Shown here: piece by piece, positions 1 through 6,480 of the stretch
How the letters are laid out: the number at the start of each line of letters is the position of its first letter
How positions within the stretch are numbered: position 1 is the stretch's first letter
Source: Planctomycetia bacterium
GTDB taxonomy: Bacteria; Planctomycetota; Phycisphaerae; Phycisphaerales; UBA1924
Reading direction: 5' to 3'
DNA length: 9,323 nt
Assembly (NCBI GenBank): GCA_005776545.1
Contig: SXOY01000181.1
Location: 1 to 9,323 of the forward strand
Translations under genes and position numbers: made by a program
Notes under the pieces: model-generated
Seen by the model: only the letters and a program-made list of their open reading frames with translations
Databases searched by the model: none
What the model was told of the DNA's origin: nothing

Positions 1-381
1 GCTCGCTTGTTTGGTGCAGGCATCGATGTCGTGGGAATTGTGAACCTCAAGACCTTCCTCGAACAAACTTCTGGGTACCGCCGCAAACTCCGCGAAAGTG
101 AATACGGCCCGCTCAGCGATCCTGATTTCCTGAACAGCGTTTCGAGCATCCACAAAATCGACAAGCTGCAAGTTCCCATGCTCATCGCGCACGGGCTGAA
201 TGATCCGCGCGTCCCGGTTGGCGAAGCCATGCAACTTGCAACAGCACTGCAATCCCGCGGCTACGACCCCGAACTTATCTTCTGCCCTGATGAAGGTCAC
301 GGTTTTGCAAAACTCCCCAACCGCATCCTCTTTAACACCCGCATGGCCAAGTTCCTTCTGAAGAACATCGCCACCAAGTAA
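1..381 (+). CDS. S9-family (prolyl oligopeptidase-like) serine hydrolase, C-terminal fragment
   Basis: This is the last 126 codons of a gene that begins left of the window; the frame is open to base 1 and stops at TAA 379-381. The visible part is the end of an alpha/beta-hydrolase fold. The stretch HGLNDPRVPV (visible residues 64-73) carries the catalytic Asp (D68) and DEGHGF (97-102) carries the catalytic His (H100), in the spacing and wording typical of peptidase family S9, including the following N-R pair and the terminal helix ending in FLLKN. The nucleophile Ser and any beta-propeller would be upstream and are not seen. Members of the family cleave short peptides, often after Pro or basic residues, and may be exported; the exact substrate cannot be told from this end. 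The only in-frame start-like codon nearby, TTG at 7-9, is not a credible start because it would cut through the hydrolase core. Confidence 0.9.
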   Translation, partial: ARLFGAGIDVVGIVNLKTFLEQTSGYRRKLRESEYGPLSDPDFLNSVSSIHKIDKLQVPMLIAHGLNDPRVPVGEAMQLATALQSRGYDPELIFCPDEGHGFAKLPNRILFNTRMAKFLLKNIATK

Positions 382-460
382 CAAATCGCGGACGCACGAA
401 GTAGTTCCGAGAAAATGTACGCTCTGATGCACCAGATTCGCATTTGAGCATTCTGCTGGT

Positions 461-530
461 TGTCGGTGCGCCGACATAAACGCTACCGCTCATACAACCT
501 CACCGCGAACCGCGTTTTCAAATCAACGCG
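461..530. other. Two small hairpins in the 382-639 spacer
   Basis: Between the hydrolase gene and the next start lie 258 bases with no convincing gene. Two short perfect inverted repeats are visible: TGTCGG/CCGACA (461-466 and 471-476, loop of 4) and CGCGTT/AACGCG (511-516 and 525-530, loop of 8). Neither is followed by a T-run, so neither looks like a standard intrinsic terminator. The frame of the downstream gene is open back to TTG 460, but the protein read from 460 to 639 looks like random translation. Confidence 0.3.
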
Positions 531-624
531 AGTGGTATTGCCTTCAAACGAACTGCACAGTTACTTGGCACGCGACTGTTTCCGAGCAGTGTCATGCGTG
601 TTGTGTGTAACAGGGCTCGGAGGT

Positions 625-633
625 AAGGGAGGA
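625..633 (+). promoter_or_regulatory. Ribosome binding site that fixes a GTG start at 640
   Basis: AAGGGAGGA is a near-perfect Shine-Dalgarno sequence. A 6-base spacer separates it from GTG 640-642. The start at 640 gives a protein opening directly with a signal peptide, whereas the upstream TTG at 460 has no such site. Confidence 0.8.
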
Positions 634-639
634 CGGAAC

Positions 640-1554
640 GTGTTTCAGTCTCAACGAACTGGTAAATCTACAGTAACTGCAAAACTTCTTGTGGCTGCCG
701 CCGCAAGCGCGTTTGCGGTGACATCCGCTTTTGCCCAGGATGGCGACTCGAGACTGTCCACAACCTCTGGCGTTGTGATTCTTGACAGCGGCAACACCGG
801 CGGCGCATTGACCTTTACTGGTACGGTTCACATCCGCGTTCCCGTAATTTACGTGAACTCGTCTTCTGAATCTGCCGTGGTCGGCTCCGGTAACGGCATC
901 ATTGAAACGCCAACGCTCAACGTGGTCGGTGGCACACGATTCAATGGTTCGGCGTGCTGCACCGGCGCGGTTGTTGATGCGCCTGGACCAATGCTCGACC
1001 CCTATGGAAGCACAGTTGTTGCTGCCGCTAGCTCCATGCCCGCGCTTGCAAAAGTGACTCTCAACGGTGGCAGACACACCATCAACCCAGGCAATTATGC
1101 CGGCGGCCTCTTCATCAAGGGCGGCGCTGCCGTGACCTTCAGCCCCGGTGTATATGAAATGGGAGCCGACTTCTCGCTCACCTCCGGGAGCGTGGTTGGC
1201 GAAGGTGTGACCATCGTTATGCGAGCAGGCAGGTTTATCATGGGCGGCAACTCGACCAAGAGCCTTTCCGCGCCAGAGGAGGGCATGTACGCCGGTATTG
1301 TCATCGCTCAACCAGCATCAAACACAAGCGTCATGAGCATCACCGGCGGCACAGAAATGTCGCTAGCAGGTGCCATCTGGGCGCCCGGCGCAAACGTCAG
1401 CGTCACCGGTAACAGCAGTGTTGAAACTACGGGTCCCGCCATTGGCGACAGCCTGGTTTGTAAGACACTCTCTGTGAATGGTTCGGGCGTCGTGAAACTT
1501 GGTAGACCAACAGACCACGTTGTCCCGCCGCAGATTAACGGCTTGTTCGACTGA
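640..1554 (+). CDS. Exported beta-rich protein resembling the C-terminal region of TadG-like proteins
   Basis: A 304-residue protein starting at GTG with a strong ribosome binding site. Residues 1-32 are a signal peptide: basic n-region (R6, K9, K15), hydrophobic Ala-rich core and an A-x-A cleavage site (SAFA, cut before Q33). The mature part is rich in Gly, Ser, Thr and Val. It contains the series LNGGRHTINPGNYAGG (141-156), IKGGAAVTFSPGVYEM (159-174), GEGVTIVM (187-194), YAGIVIAQ (217-224) and GAIWAPGANVSVTGNSS (244-260). These NPG.Y.GGL / PGVY / GA.WAP phrases match the region found at the C-terminus of many TadG-like pilus-assembly proteins, probably a right-handed beta-helix or similar repeat. 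No von Willebrand domain or N-terminal membrane helix of full TadG is present, so it is the isolated module. Three Cys (C106, C107, C274) could form a disulfide. The function is not known; a surface or envelope structural role is an inference. It forms a single-gene unit ending at a strong terminator. Confidence 0.8.
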   Translation: MFQSQRTGKSTVTAKLLVAAAASAFAVTSAFAQDGDSRLSTTSGVVILDSGNTGGALTFTGTVHIRVPVIYVNSSSESAVVGSGNGIIETPTLNVVGGTRFNGSACCTGAVVDAPGPMLDPYGSTVVAAASSMPALAKVTLNGGRHTINPGNYAGGLFIKGGAAVTFSPGVYEMGADFSLTSGSVVGEGVTIVMRAGRFIMGGNSTKSLSAPEEGMYAGIVIAQPASNTSVMSITGGTEMSLAGAIWAPGANVSVTGNSSVETTGPAIGDSLVCKTLSVNGSGVVKLGRPTDHVVPPQINGLFD

Positions 1555-1563
1555 TTCTTGATT

Positions 1564-1576
1564 CACACACACACAC
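1564..1576. repeat. CA dinucleotide microsatellite
   Basis: Six CA units plus one C lie between the stop codon of the TadG-like gene (1552-1554) and the terminator stem. Runs of this kind are prone to slippage, but this one is outside any coding frame. Its effect, if any, would be limited to the 3' end of the transcript. Confidence 0.8.
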
Positions 1577-1578
1577 CC

Positions 1579-1620
1579 ACGCCGCCGACCCTCACCTCCG
1601 GGTCGGCGGTGTTATTTTTT
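1579..1620 (+). terminator. Rho-independent terminator of the TadG-like gene
   Basis: A perfect 10-bp GC-rich stem, CCGCCGACCC (1582-1591) with GGGTCGGCGG (1600-1609), encloses an 8-base loop. It can be lengthened through a G-T pair to 1579/1612 and is followed by GTTATTTTTT ending at 1620. The T-run is only on the + side. It therefore ends transcription of the + strand gene and also separates it from the convergent zinc-ribbon genes. Confidence 0.92.
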
Positions 1621-1634
1621 GAACTCTCTGCAGT

Positions 1635-1865
1635 TCATCCAAAATTCCAGTAGATCACGACGATGAGCAGAAGAATCGCGGCAGTGATGATCTGCCAACG
1701 CTTGATAGTGACAGGAGCATCGGAGCCACCCAGGACCGTGCCGCATTTATGGCACCATTCCGCATCGTCATAAATCTCAGCTTCACACTTTGGGCATTTA
1801 GATGTCTCTTTGCCAAAGTGTGCAATGTCTTCTGGCTGAGGGTCATCATCGACTTCGCGTGGCAT
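1635..1865 (-). CDS. Zinc-ribbon miniprotein with C-terminal membrane anchor (first copy)
   Basis: A 76-residue protein. The acidic N-terminus is followed by a zinc ribbon with Cys at 24, 27, 38 and 41 (CPKC-x10-CHKC-G), a short linker, and one hydrophobic segment at about 57-73 ending five residues or fewer from the C-terminus. It is therefore a tail-anchored protein with its metal-binding head expected in the cytoplasm. ATG 1863-1865 is preceded by GGAGC (1871-1875 on the minus strand) at 5-6 bases, which supports this start. It is the downstream gene of a two-gene set; only 18 bases separate it from the upstream paralogue, and the two share the CPKC...C..CGT layout and the terminal anchor. 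Small zinc-ribbon/TM proteins of this kind are common and mostly uncharacterised. The ribbon could serve protein or nucleic-acid contact, and no function is claimed. Confidence 0.85.
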   Translation of the reverse strand: MPREVDDDPQPEDIAHFGKETSKCPKCEAEIYDDAEWCHKCGTVLGGSDAPVTIKRWQIITAAILLLIVVIYWNFG

Positions 1866-1883
1866 GGGTTGCTCCTGATTTGA

Positions 1884-2111
1884 TTACGGAAAGACCAGAA
1901 GTCCAAAGATCAACGCAAGAACAACAATGAGAGTAATAACAGCAAGTGTGCGGCGTGGTTTGAGTTTGCCAAACTTCGTGCCGCAGGATGTACATGAAGG
2001 CACGCCGTCAAAGATCACTTTGCGACATTTGGGGCAACGAACAATCTCCTCGCCAGCGCGAAGCATGGCGGCTTCAGTAAGATCATCTTCAAGTGAATCG
2101 CGGCGGGCCAT
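1884..2111 (-). CDS. Zinc-ribbon miniprotein with C-terminal membrane anchor (second copy)
   Basis: A 75-residue protein with the same plan as its neighbour: a charged N-terminus (about 1-24), a ribbon with Cys at 26, 29, 40 and 43 (CPKC-x10-CTSC-GTKFG), a basic linker KLKPRR (49-54), and a hydrophobic segment about 55-73 ending at the C-terminus. The positive linker before the membrane segment favours the ribbon on the cytoplasmic side. The ATG at 2111 has no clear Shine-Dalgarno sequence: the 17 bases in front are pyrimidine-rich and sit against a GC hairpin (2129-2154). Initiation here may therefore be weak, structured or leaderless. The two copies share only the Cys frame and layout, so the duplication, if it is one, is old. 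It lies in the same direction as and downstream of the RavA-ViaA pair, but the 187-base gap leaves co-transcription open. Confidence 0.82.
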   Translation of the reverse strand: MARRDSLEDDLTEAAMLRAGEEIVRCPKCRKVIFDGVPSCTSCGTKFGKLKPRRTLAVITLIVVLALIFGLLVFP

Positions 2112-2128
2112 GAGGGATGGTATGTAGG

Positions 2129-2154
2129 GTGCGGCCCGGCTTAATGAGCCGCAC
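2129..2154. repeat. GC-rich palindrome GTGCGGC/GCCGCAC
   Basis: A perfect 7-bp inverted repeat (2129-2135 with 2148-2154) has a 12-base loop that itself can form a small GGCT/AGCC pair. It lies 17 bases before the start codon of the second zinc-ribbon gene, so in its probable 5' leader. The left flank reads TGTAGGGTGCGGC. A palindrome with such a flank resembles dispersed intergenic palindromes of many bacteria; that it belongs to such a family here is an inference. Confidence 0.5.
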
Positions 2155-2226
2155 GTTAATTGGCAGGCCTAACGCAATATCCGATTGATTCCGATTCTAA
2201 ATCCCAAACCGTTTTTTGCAGCGTGC

Positions 2227-2246
2227 CACCGGCACTCTTGCCGGTG
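2227..2246. repeat. Hairpin CACCGGCA-CTCT-TGCCGGTG
   Basis: A perfect 8-bp stem with a 4-base loop sits 52 bases past the viaA stop. It has no T-run in either reading direction: on the minus strand it is followed by an A-run. It is therefore not a classical terminator, although it may stabilise the 3' end of the ravA-viaA mRNA. Its sequence has the look of a dispersed intergenic palindrome. Confidence 0.55.
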
Positions 2247-2298
2247 TCTGGTCCTCCGCCCCGTTTCCCAGATCGAAACCGCTCCCTCAACTTCAAAA

Positions 2299-3816
2299 TC
2301 ATGTTCCCGTAGAAAACGCATTCCAATCCCTAAACACATGCATCGGATCACATATGGCGTTCATCGCGGCACTATTCCCCGCGCCAATAAGCAATCCATG
2401 AACTCGCAGGCTCTGCATCTTCTTCGCCGTCTGAATCGCCGCACTCGTAGCCGCAGGCACCGGAAACTCTCCGTCACTAACAACGATCACATCCGCGCGT
2501 GACCAGTTGCTGGATTCAACCCGTTTCAGTGCACGAGCCATCGGCTCTGCCACATCCGTCCCGCCATGAAATGAACAACCGAGAAACTCAAGTAATCCCT
2601 GTATTCCACCTCTTGCCACTGATAGATCGAACTCTGCGACCTGTGTAGGTCCACTGAACGCGTAGAGAAAACAATCACGCTTCTCGGCACTCGCAATTCG
2701 CACCGCCTCAAGCGTCACCGCTTTTGCCACCGTCTCCGGGGCACCCTGCATTGATCCCGAGGTATCGAGACACACGATGATCGGACCCCGCTCCTGCTTT
2801 TTCTTTCTACGCATTGCTTCGCGGGCCTCTGCCCTTGCATCATCAGCAACAAACCGCTCCTGCTCAACACCTCGCACGCGATACGTCGCCAATGCCCTCT
2901 CAGCTCGCTTCGCGTGCCAAAGCAATCGCAGCGAAGACCGAACAAACAACACAGCCTCAGACGGCAACATCCGCGAAATCTCGCCCGACCTTTCAACTCC
3001 GTGCGTGTCATGCGGCACAGCCGGTGTTTCTATATCCCGCAACTCCGAAGGGGCACGCCGAACTGGGCCAAGTAGTCGCTCCAGAATCGCCGCCTCGTCC
3101 GCCTTCTCACTGCTCTGCATCCGCCCCAGCATCCGCACAACATCCTGAATCTGCGGCAACTTCTTGAGCAAATCCGCCAACCGCTTAGCATCTTGCCAGC
3201 CACTATGCCGCAACACGGTACGTGATAAGTCCCAGCCCAGCCCGCACATGCCGCCGAGTTCGCCGAAGACTTTTTCGATCGCGGCCCAGGCGCGGAGGCG
3301 CTCGCCCCATGCAGCGGCCATTTTGTCCGCGGCTTGCTTCGCCGCCGCCGTTTCGGCTTGTTGGTTGATGCGTTCTCGCCGCGATGCTTCAGATTCCGCA
3401 GGTTCTTTCGCGCGATCCTTCCTCGCGGCCTCGATCGCCATCAACTCGGCGCAAAGCCGGTCGGCCTCGGTGCCACTGAACCGCTCGGCGGCGGCGGCGT
3501 GGTCAAGGACGCTCAGTGTGACCTCGTCGGCCAAGTCGGACGACTCGGCGCATCGCTCGGCAAGACCGGATTCCTTGAGCCAGAGAAAGACATCGGCTTG
3601 CACGCGGGCACTCGGCCATTTCGTCTCGTTCACGACGGGCACTTGCCCTCGCCCAAGTGCGCAGCGCAGTACCTGCACGCCCTCGGCCCGATCAGCCAGT
3701 GTCCCCGCCGCATTGGTTGCTACGGCAGCGAAGATCGCGGGCGGCAACGCCGACATGGCCGCAGTAATCCTGTCCAATTCGCCCCTTTCATCTGGTTGTG
3801 TCGGAGCCGTGGGCAT
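2299..3816 (-). CDS. viaA: ViaA-like von Willebrand factor A domain protein
   Basis: A 505-residue protein, close in length to E. coli ViaA (about 483). The N-terminal two thirds is a mostly helical, charged region with Ala/Glu-rich segments (about 105-185 could be coiled coil). The C-terminal third is a VWA domain with a complete metal-ion-dependent adhesion site: DTSGS (351-355), the Thr/Asp of GGTD (418-421) and Asp in SDGE (447-450). In E. coli ViaA partners the AAA+ ATPase RavA, stimulates it, and the pair acts at the inner membrane on respiratory complexes and modulates aminoglycoside sensitivity. The gene follows the ravA-like gene after 3 bases (TGA-GCC-ATG), with GAGG (3825-3828) 8 bases before the ATG inside ravA, so translational coupling is likely. 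One oddity is that roughly the first 200 codons use visibly more G/C at third positions than the VWA part. Pair identity is firm from context and motifs; the physiological role in this organism is inferred. Confidence 0.9.
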   Translation of the reverse strand: MPTAPTQPDERGELDRITAAMSALPPAIFAAVATNAAGTLADRAEGVQVLRCALGRGQVPVVNETKWPSARVQADVFLWLKESGLAERCAESSDLADEVTLSVLDHAAAAERFSGTEADRLCAELMAIEAARKDRAKEPAESEASRRERINQQAETAAAKQAADKMAAAWGERLRAWAAIEKVFGELGGMCGLGWDLSRTVLRHSGWQDAKRLADLLKKLPQIQDVVRMLGRMQSSEKADEAAILERLLGPVRRAPSELRDIETPAVPHDTHGVERSGEISRMLPSEAVLFVRSSLRLLWHAKRAERALATYRVRGVEQERFVADDARAEAREAMRRKKKQERGPIIVCLDTSGSMQGAPETVAKAVTLEAVRIASAEKRDCFLYAFSGPTQVAEFDLSVARGGIQGLLEFLGCSFHGGTDVAEPMARALKRVESSNWSRADVIVVSDGEFPVPAATSAAIQTAKKMQSLRVHGLLIGAGNSAAMNAICDPMHVFRDWNAFSTGT

Positions 3817-3819
3817 GGC

Positions 3820-5805
3820 TCAATCCTCGTCCGTCAAGAGCCCGAGAGCGATCCAATCGCGAAAGCGCGTTACGCAAGTTTCCGTTGACTTCGACCAGAA
3901 CTGGTCAAATCGCTGGGTCAGCGACTCACCGTTTCGATCGTTGCTGCCGTATCGGATCGCCTCAATCATCCCGACAATGTGGTCCCAGCTTTCATCGCCA
4001 TCTTCGATATTATTGACTGTTGAAATCAAGGCTTCGATGCCATCCAATCGCTTGAATAAGGCGCCAGGTGCCTTGTCCAACACCAAGAACTCACGCAGCA
4101 GCGTTAGATAGGTCTTAAGCGTCTCATTATCTCCATTTCTTTGCTCACGATAATGGTTGCGGTGTCTATTCACAGTGAACTGAATCACCCCAATCGCCGC
4201 GCGAACTTCCTCGGGTACCGCGCCGCCACCCTGAACTCCAATATGTCCGCCAATTCCATCACAATTATCGTGCTCGGCCAGAACCTTCAAAGCCTGTTCG
4301 AGCGGATTGCTGGTGCGACGCTGTTCGCTCAATGCGAAAACTGCTAGCGTCTTGTACGCTCTCAGCAATGAAGGTGGTAGCGAAGCGAGTTCCAGTGGAA
4401 CAACTCCTGTCTTCTTTGGCAAAGCCTCGAAGCCAGATAGTGCTTTCTCTGCACGGGAATCAAGTGAGACAAGAAGGTCACGCTGCAGGGCAATCCGTCG
4501 TTGCGCCGGTGTCTCGAACGAGTGATCGAGCCATATGTGTGAAGTAACGGCTTGTTTGACATCGGCGGCGACAAAATCTAGCGCAGACCGCCCAGCTGAG
4601 ATTTGTTCGCGTACCCATGCGACACCATTGGTTCGCTCCTTGATATGGCGTAGGGAGTAATGCCGCGTCACAATCATGGGTGTATTCTCTACCCGTTGTC
4701 CGTTATCGTGCCGGTGGGACTCGGTTGTCTGTTTTCCGTCGGCAGTTAGATAGAGGCGAGATCCGCGCTTGTCGTGTCCATGCGGGCCTTGCTTTCTGTC
4801 GGCTTCGAGTTTGTCCTCCCAGGCGGACACATGCTTGCCAAGTTGACCTGGTTCATTCACAGTGGCCTCGCCAATGCGGGCGGTGTACCACTCAAAGATC
4901 TCTGCCCGCTGTTCCGTCTTATGCCATAGGCAATGTTGCAGCAACCAGCAATCCCAAACCGACACCGCCGAACGCCCATCGGTATGCGCTGCGACCTGCA
5001 ACAGAAACAAAGCCTTGCGCCAGCGCCGATCCGAAACTGGAATCTTCTGATCCTGACAGTGCTTACGCATCGCCTTCAAAAGTGATGCGACCTCTCCGGG
5101 CACTGTCACTTTCAATGCCGCCTCTCGAATGTGTTCAAGATCATCAGGTGTGAGTTTGAGCGCTGCATCAATCGCCGGCTTCGCCTGTCCGCGCAATTCA
5201 AGCAGCTTGGCAAACCCATCATCTGTCACCGGACCAACGTGATATCGCACAAGAAACCGATCATACAACGCGAGCAGTTCTTCCTCTTGCGGCAACTCAT
5301 TACTCGCACCAATCACCGAAACTAGCGGCGTCTTGATCCGCTGCGTGCCGTTGTCAAACTCCCGCTCATTCAAAAGCGTCAGCAGCGAATTCAATATCGC
5401 GCTATTGGCTTTGAAAATTTCATCCAGAAAGGCAACCGCAGCAGTCGGTAAATACCCTTCTATTTGCCGCTGGTACTTGTCCTCTTCAAGAGCCTTGATC
5501 GACAATGGTCCAAACAATTCTTCCGGAACAGAAAATCGCGTCAACAGCCGCTCAAAATAGTTCTGGCCAGAAAATGCAAGTCGCAGGCGTCTCGCCAATT
5601 CGCTCTTGGCCGTTCCAGGCGGCCCGACGAGCAAGACATGTTCGCCTGCCAAAGCCGCCAGCAGCGCAAGCCGAATTGGAATATCCCGCTCAATCAACCC
5701 ATCGCAAAGCGCATCGCGAATACTCACGAGTCGCAACTTAAGATCCGTTTGTTTTGGTGAATGAACTTCAATCGCTGCACGTTTCTGACTGTTGAGCGTG
5801 GTCAA
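3820..5805 (-). CDS. ravA: RavA-like MoxR-family AAA+ ATPase
   Basis: A 661-residue protein. The AAA+ module near the N-terminus has Walker A GPPGTAKS (61-68), the family phrase TRFSVPEELFGPLSI (89-103), Walker B FLDEIFKA (126-133), sensor 1 ASNELP (167-172) and the arginine-finger region YDRFLVR (181-187). These closely follow the RavA wording, not the shorter MoxR or NorQ types. RavA is a hexameric ATPase that works with the VWA protein ViaA; the adjacent downstream gene is exactly that partner. It is some 160 residues longer than E. coli RavA (about 498). The extra length lies after the ATPase, in a helical C-terminal region with a Gly-rich stretch near residues 550-565, so the E. coli-type LARA domain that binds lysine decarboxylase is not assured. 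The start is TTG 5805-5803, chosen because GGGGAG lies 7 bases upstream and no ATG is available before the ATPase core. Confidence 0.92.
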   Translation of the reverse strand: MTTLNSQKRAAIEVHSPKQTDLKLRLVSIRDALCDGLIERDIPIRLALLAALAGEHVLLVGPPGTAKSELARRLRLAFSGQNYFERLLTRFSVPEELFGPLSIKALEEDKYQRQIEGYLPTAAVAFLDEIFKANSAILNSLLTLLNEREFDNGTQRIKTPLVSVIGASNELPQEEELLALYDRFLVRYHVGPVTDDGFAKLLELRGQAKPAIDAALKLTPDDLEHIREAALKVTVPGEVASLLKAMRKHCQDQKIPVSDRRWRKALFLLQVAAHTDGRSAVSVWDCWLLQHCLWHKTEQRAEIFEWYTARIGEATVNEPGQLGKHVSAWEDKLEADRKQGPHGHDKRGSRLYLTADGKQTTESHRHDNGQRVENTPMIVTRHYSLRHIKERTNGVAWVREQISAGRSALDFVAADVKQAVTSHIWLDHSFETPAQRRIALQRDLLVSLDSRAEKALSGFEALPKKTGVVPLELASLPPSLLRAYKTLAVFALSEQRRTSNPLEQALKVLAEHDNCDGIGGHIGVQGGGAVPEEVRAAIGVIQFTVNRHRNHYREQRNGDNETLKTYLTLLREFLVLDKAPGALFKRLDGIEALISTVNNIEDGDESWDHIVGMIEAIRYGSNDRNGESLTQRFDQFWSKSTETCVTRFRDWIALGLLTDED

Positions 5806-5812
5806 AGGCGGT

Positions 5813-5818
5813 CTCCCC
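5813..5818 (-). promoter_or_regulatory. Ribosome binding site that fixes the TTG start of ravA
   Basis: On the minus strand GGGGAG is followed by a 7-base spacer and then TTG ACC ACG. This is the only well-placed site ahead of the ATPase domain, and it supports a TTG start at 5805. Confidence 0.7.
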
Positions 5819-5845
5819 AGAGTATCGAACTACTTGACGCCCTAA

Positions 5846-5854
5846 ATTCTAACA
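5846..5854 (-). promoter_or_regulatory. Candidate extended -10 promoter for ravA-viaA
   Basis: On the minus strand the sequence TGTTAGAAT is an extended -10 (TG-n-TAGAAT, five of six bases as in TATAAT). It would start transcription near 5838, about 33 bases before the TTG start and 20 before the ribosome binding site. No good -35 box lies at 16-18 bases, which is usual for extended -10 promoters. Confidence 0.4.
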
Positions 5855-5974
5855 AGTTCCCGTCCCGCAATTCATGCAATTCGCCGACACTGCTACCACC
5901 CAAGTCTTGGCAGCCCGCTACCGGACACATTTTGAACTATTTGTGTCCGATACAGATTTCTACCACAATTTACC

Positions 5975-6003
5975 TTGACTCACACCGTACAACCTGTTAA
6001 GCT
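5975..6003 (+). promoter_or_regulatory. Promoter-like element pointing into the repeat-rich spacer
   Basis: TTGACT (5975-5980), a 17-base spacer and TAAGCT (5998-6003) form a -35/-10 pair of the general TTGAC...TAnnnT kind. The element at 8475-8502 has the same form (TTGACA, 16 bases, TACGCT). The predicted start falls at about 6010, exactly on an ATG. The ORF from 6010 to 6399 does not look like a protein beyond its first residues, so the product could be an untranslated RNA, a leaderless remnant gene, or nothing. Confidence 0.35.
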
Positions 6004-6215
6004 GCGCCCATGAAAACCAAACCAATCACAACCTCGTGTGCCTCTCGGCTATTGCCCCGTACCCCAGCTCGTCGACGCTCACTAAGTATGTGTCCCTCGA
6101 TCGGTGAACCTTTTCAAACCCCATTGCCTGCTTCGACCCCCTGTTCTTTTCTACTGCTCAACTGCTCTCCTCCTCTACCTACTCGCACCCTGTGCGCCGC
6201 CCGCGTTTCTGAGCT

Positions 6216-6273
6216 AAAAACAAAAGGGGCTCAGGGACTCATGAGTCCCTTTGAATTTTTCGTTGAGCCCCTT
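6216..6273 (-). terminator. Nested inverted repeat A; terminator-like on the minus strand
   Basis: Outer arms AAGGGGCTCA (6224-6233) and TGAGCCCCTT (6264-6273) match over 10 bp and enclose the perfect 16-bp palindrome GGGACTCATGAGTCCC (6234-6249). Read on the minus strand, the last arm runs into TTTTGTTTTT (complement of 6216-6225), which is the hairpin-plus-U-tract form of an intrinsic terminator. It could stop transcripts coming from the sigma/DUF4349 operon, whose last stop is about 370 bases upstream on that strand. This distance is long, so a terminator role is probable but not certain. The four half-units also form the pattern described in the findings. Confidence 0.55.
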
Positions 6274-6302
6274 CGCCCGTTCCGTGACTTCGGCTCCGCT
6301 AC

Positions 6303-6323
6303 CTCAGCACTCAGTACCCAGCA
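6303..6323. repeat. Heptanucleotide tandem repeat CTCAGCA, 3 copies
   Basis: CTCAGCA, CTCAGTA and CCCAGCA follow one another with one change each. It lies in non-coding sequence and resembles the seven-base short tandem repeats known from intergenic regions of some bacteria, best described in cyanobacteria. Confidence 0.7.
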
Positions 6324-6348
6324 CCGGCCCCTTGCCTCCTTCCGACCT

Positions 6349-6398
6349 CAGATTGCCAGGTTGCCATGGCAATGTGAAGGAATTTCCTTGGCAATCTG
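6349..6398. repeat. Nested inverted repeat B
   Basis: Outer arms CAGATTGCCA (6349-6358) and TGGCAATCTG (6389-6398) are perfectly complementary over 10 bp. Inside, just two bases after the first arm, is the perfect 12-bp palindrome TTGCCATGGCAA (6361-6372), followed by 16 bases. The half-unit TTGCCA thus occurs twice direct (6353, 6361) and twice inverted (6367, 6389). There is no T-run at either side, so it is not a classical terminator. It could be a folded RNA/DNA structure or a multi-site protein target. Confidence 0.75.
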
Positions 6399-6480
6399 AA
6401 CCCGCGCACCCGTCATTCCCTTCCACCCCTTCGTTTCTGACCGAATGCGTCCGCACCCGCCTCAGGAGGGAAACAGAAGT

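Noticed and set aside
582..620. CCGAGC/GCTCGG inverted repeat before the TadG-like gene as a riboswitch or leader
   Set aside because: The stem is only 6 bp over a 27-base loop, with no recognisable aptamer motif or terminator alternative.
592..1311. Long minus-strand ORF (239 codons) opposite the TadG-like gene
   Set aside because: It is a shadow of a codon-biased gene: no domain, no ribosome binding site, an odd His/Gly/Ala-rich product, and the + strand frame has a signal peptide, recognisable motifs and a terminator.
3164..4111. Plus-strand ORF of 315 codons opposite ravA-viaA
   Set aside because: It crosses the ravA/viaA junction in antisense and is Ser/Arg/Ala-rich without domains. 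Both minus-strand genes are firmly identified.
6010..6399. Plus-strand ORF starting exactly at the predicted transcription start
   Set aside because: Beyond its first few residues the product is Pro/Ser/Leu/Arg-rich with no domain, and it runs through nested palindromes and a heptamer repeat. It is kept only as a possible RNA or remnant, not called as a gene.
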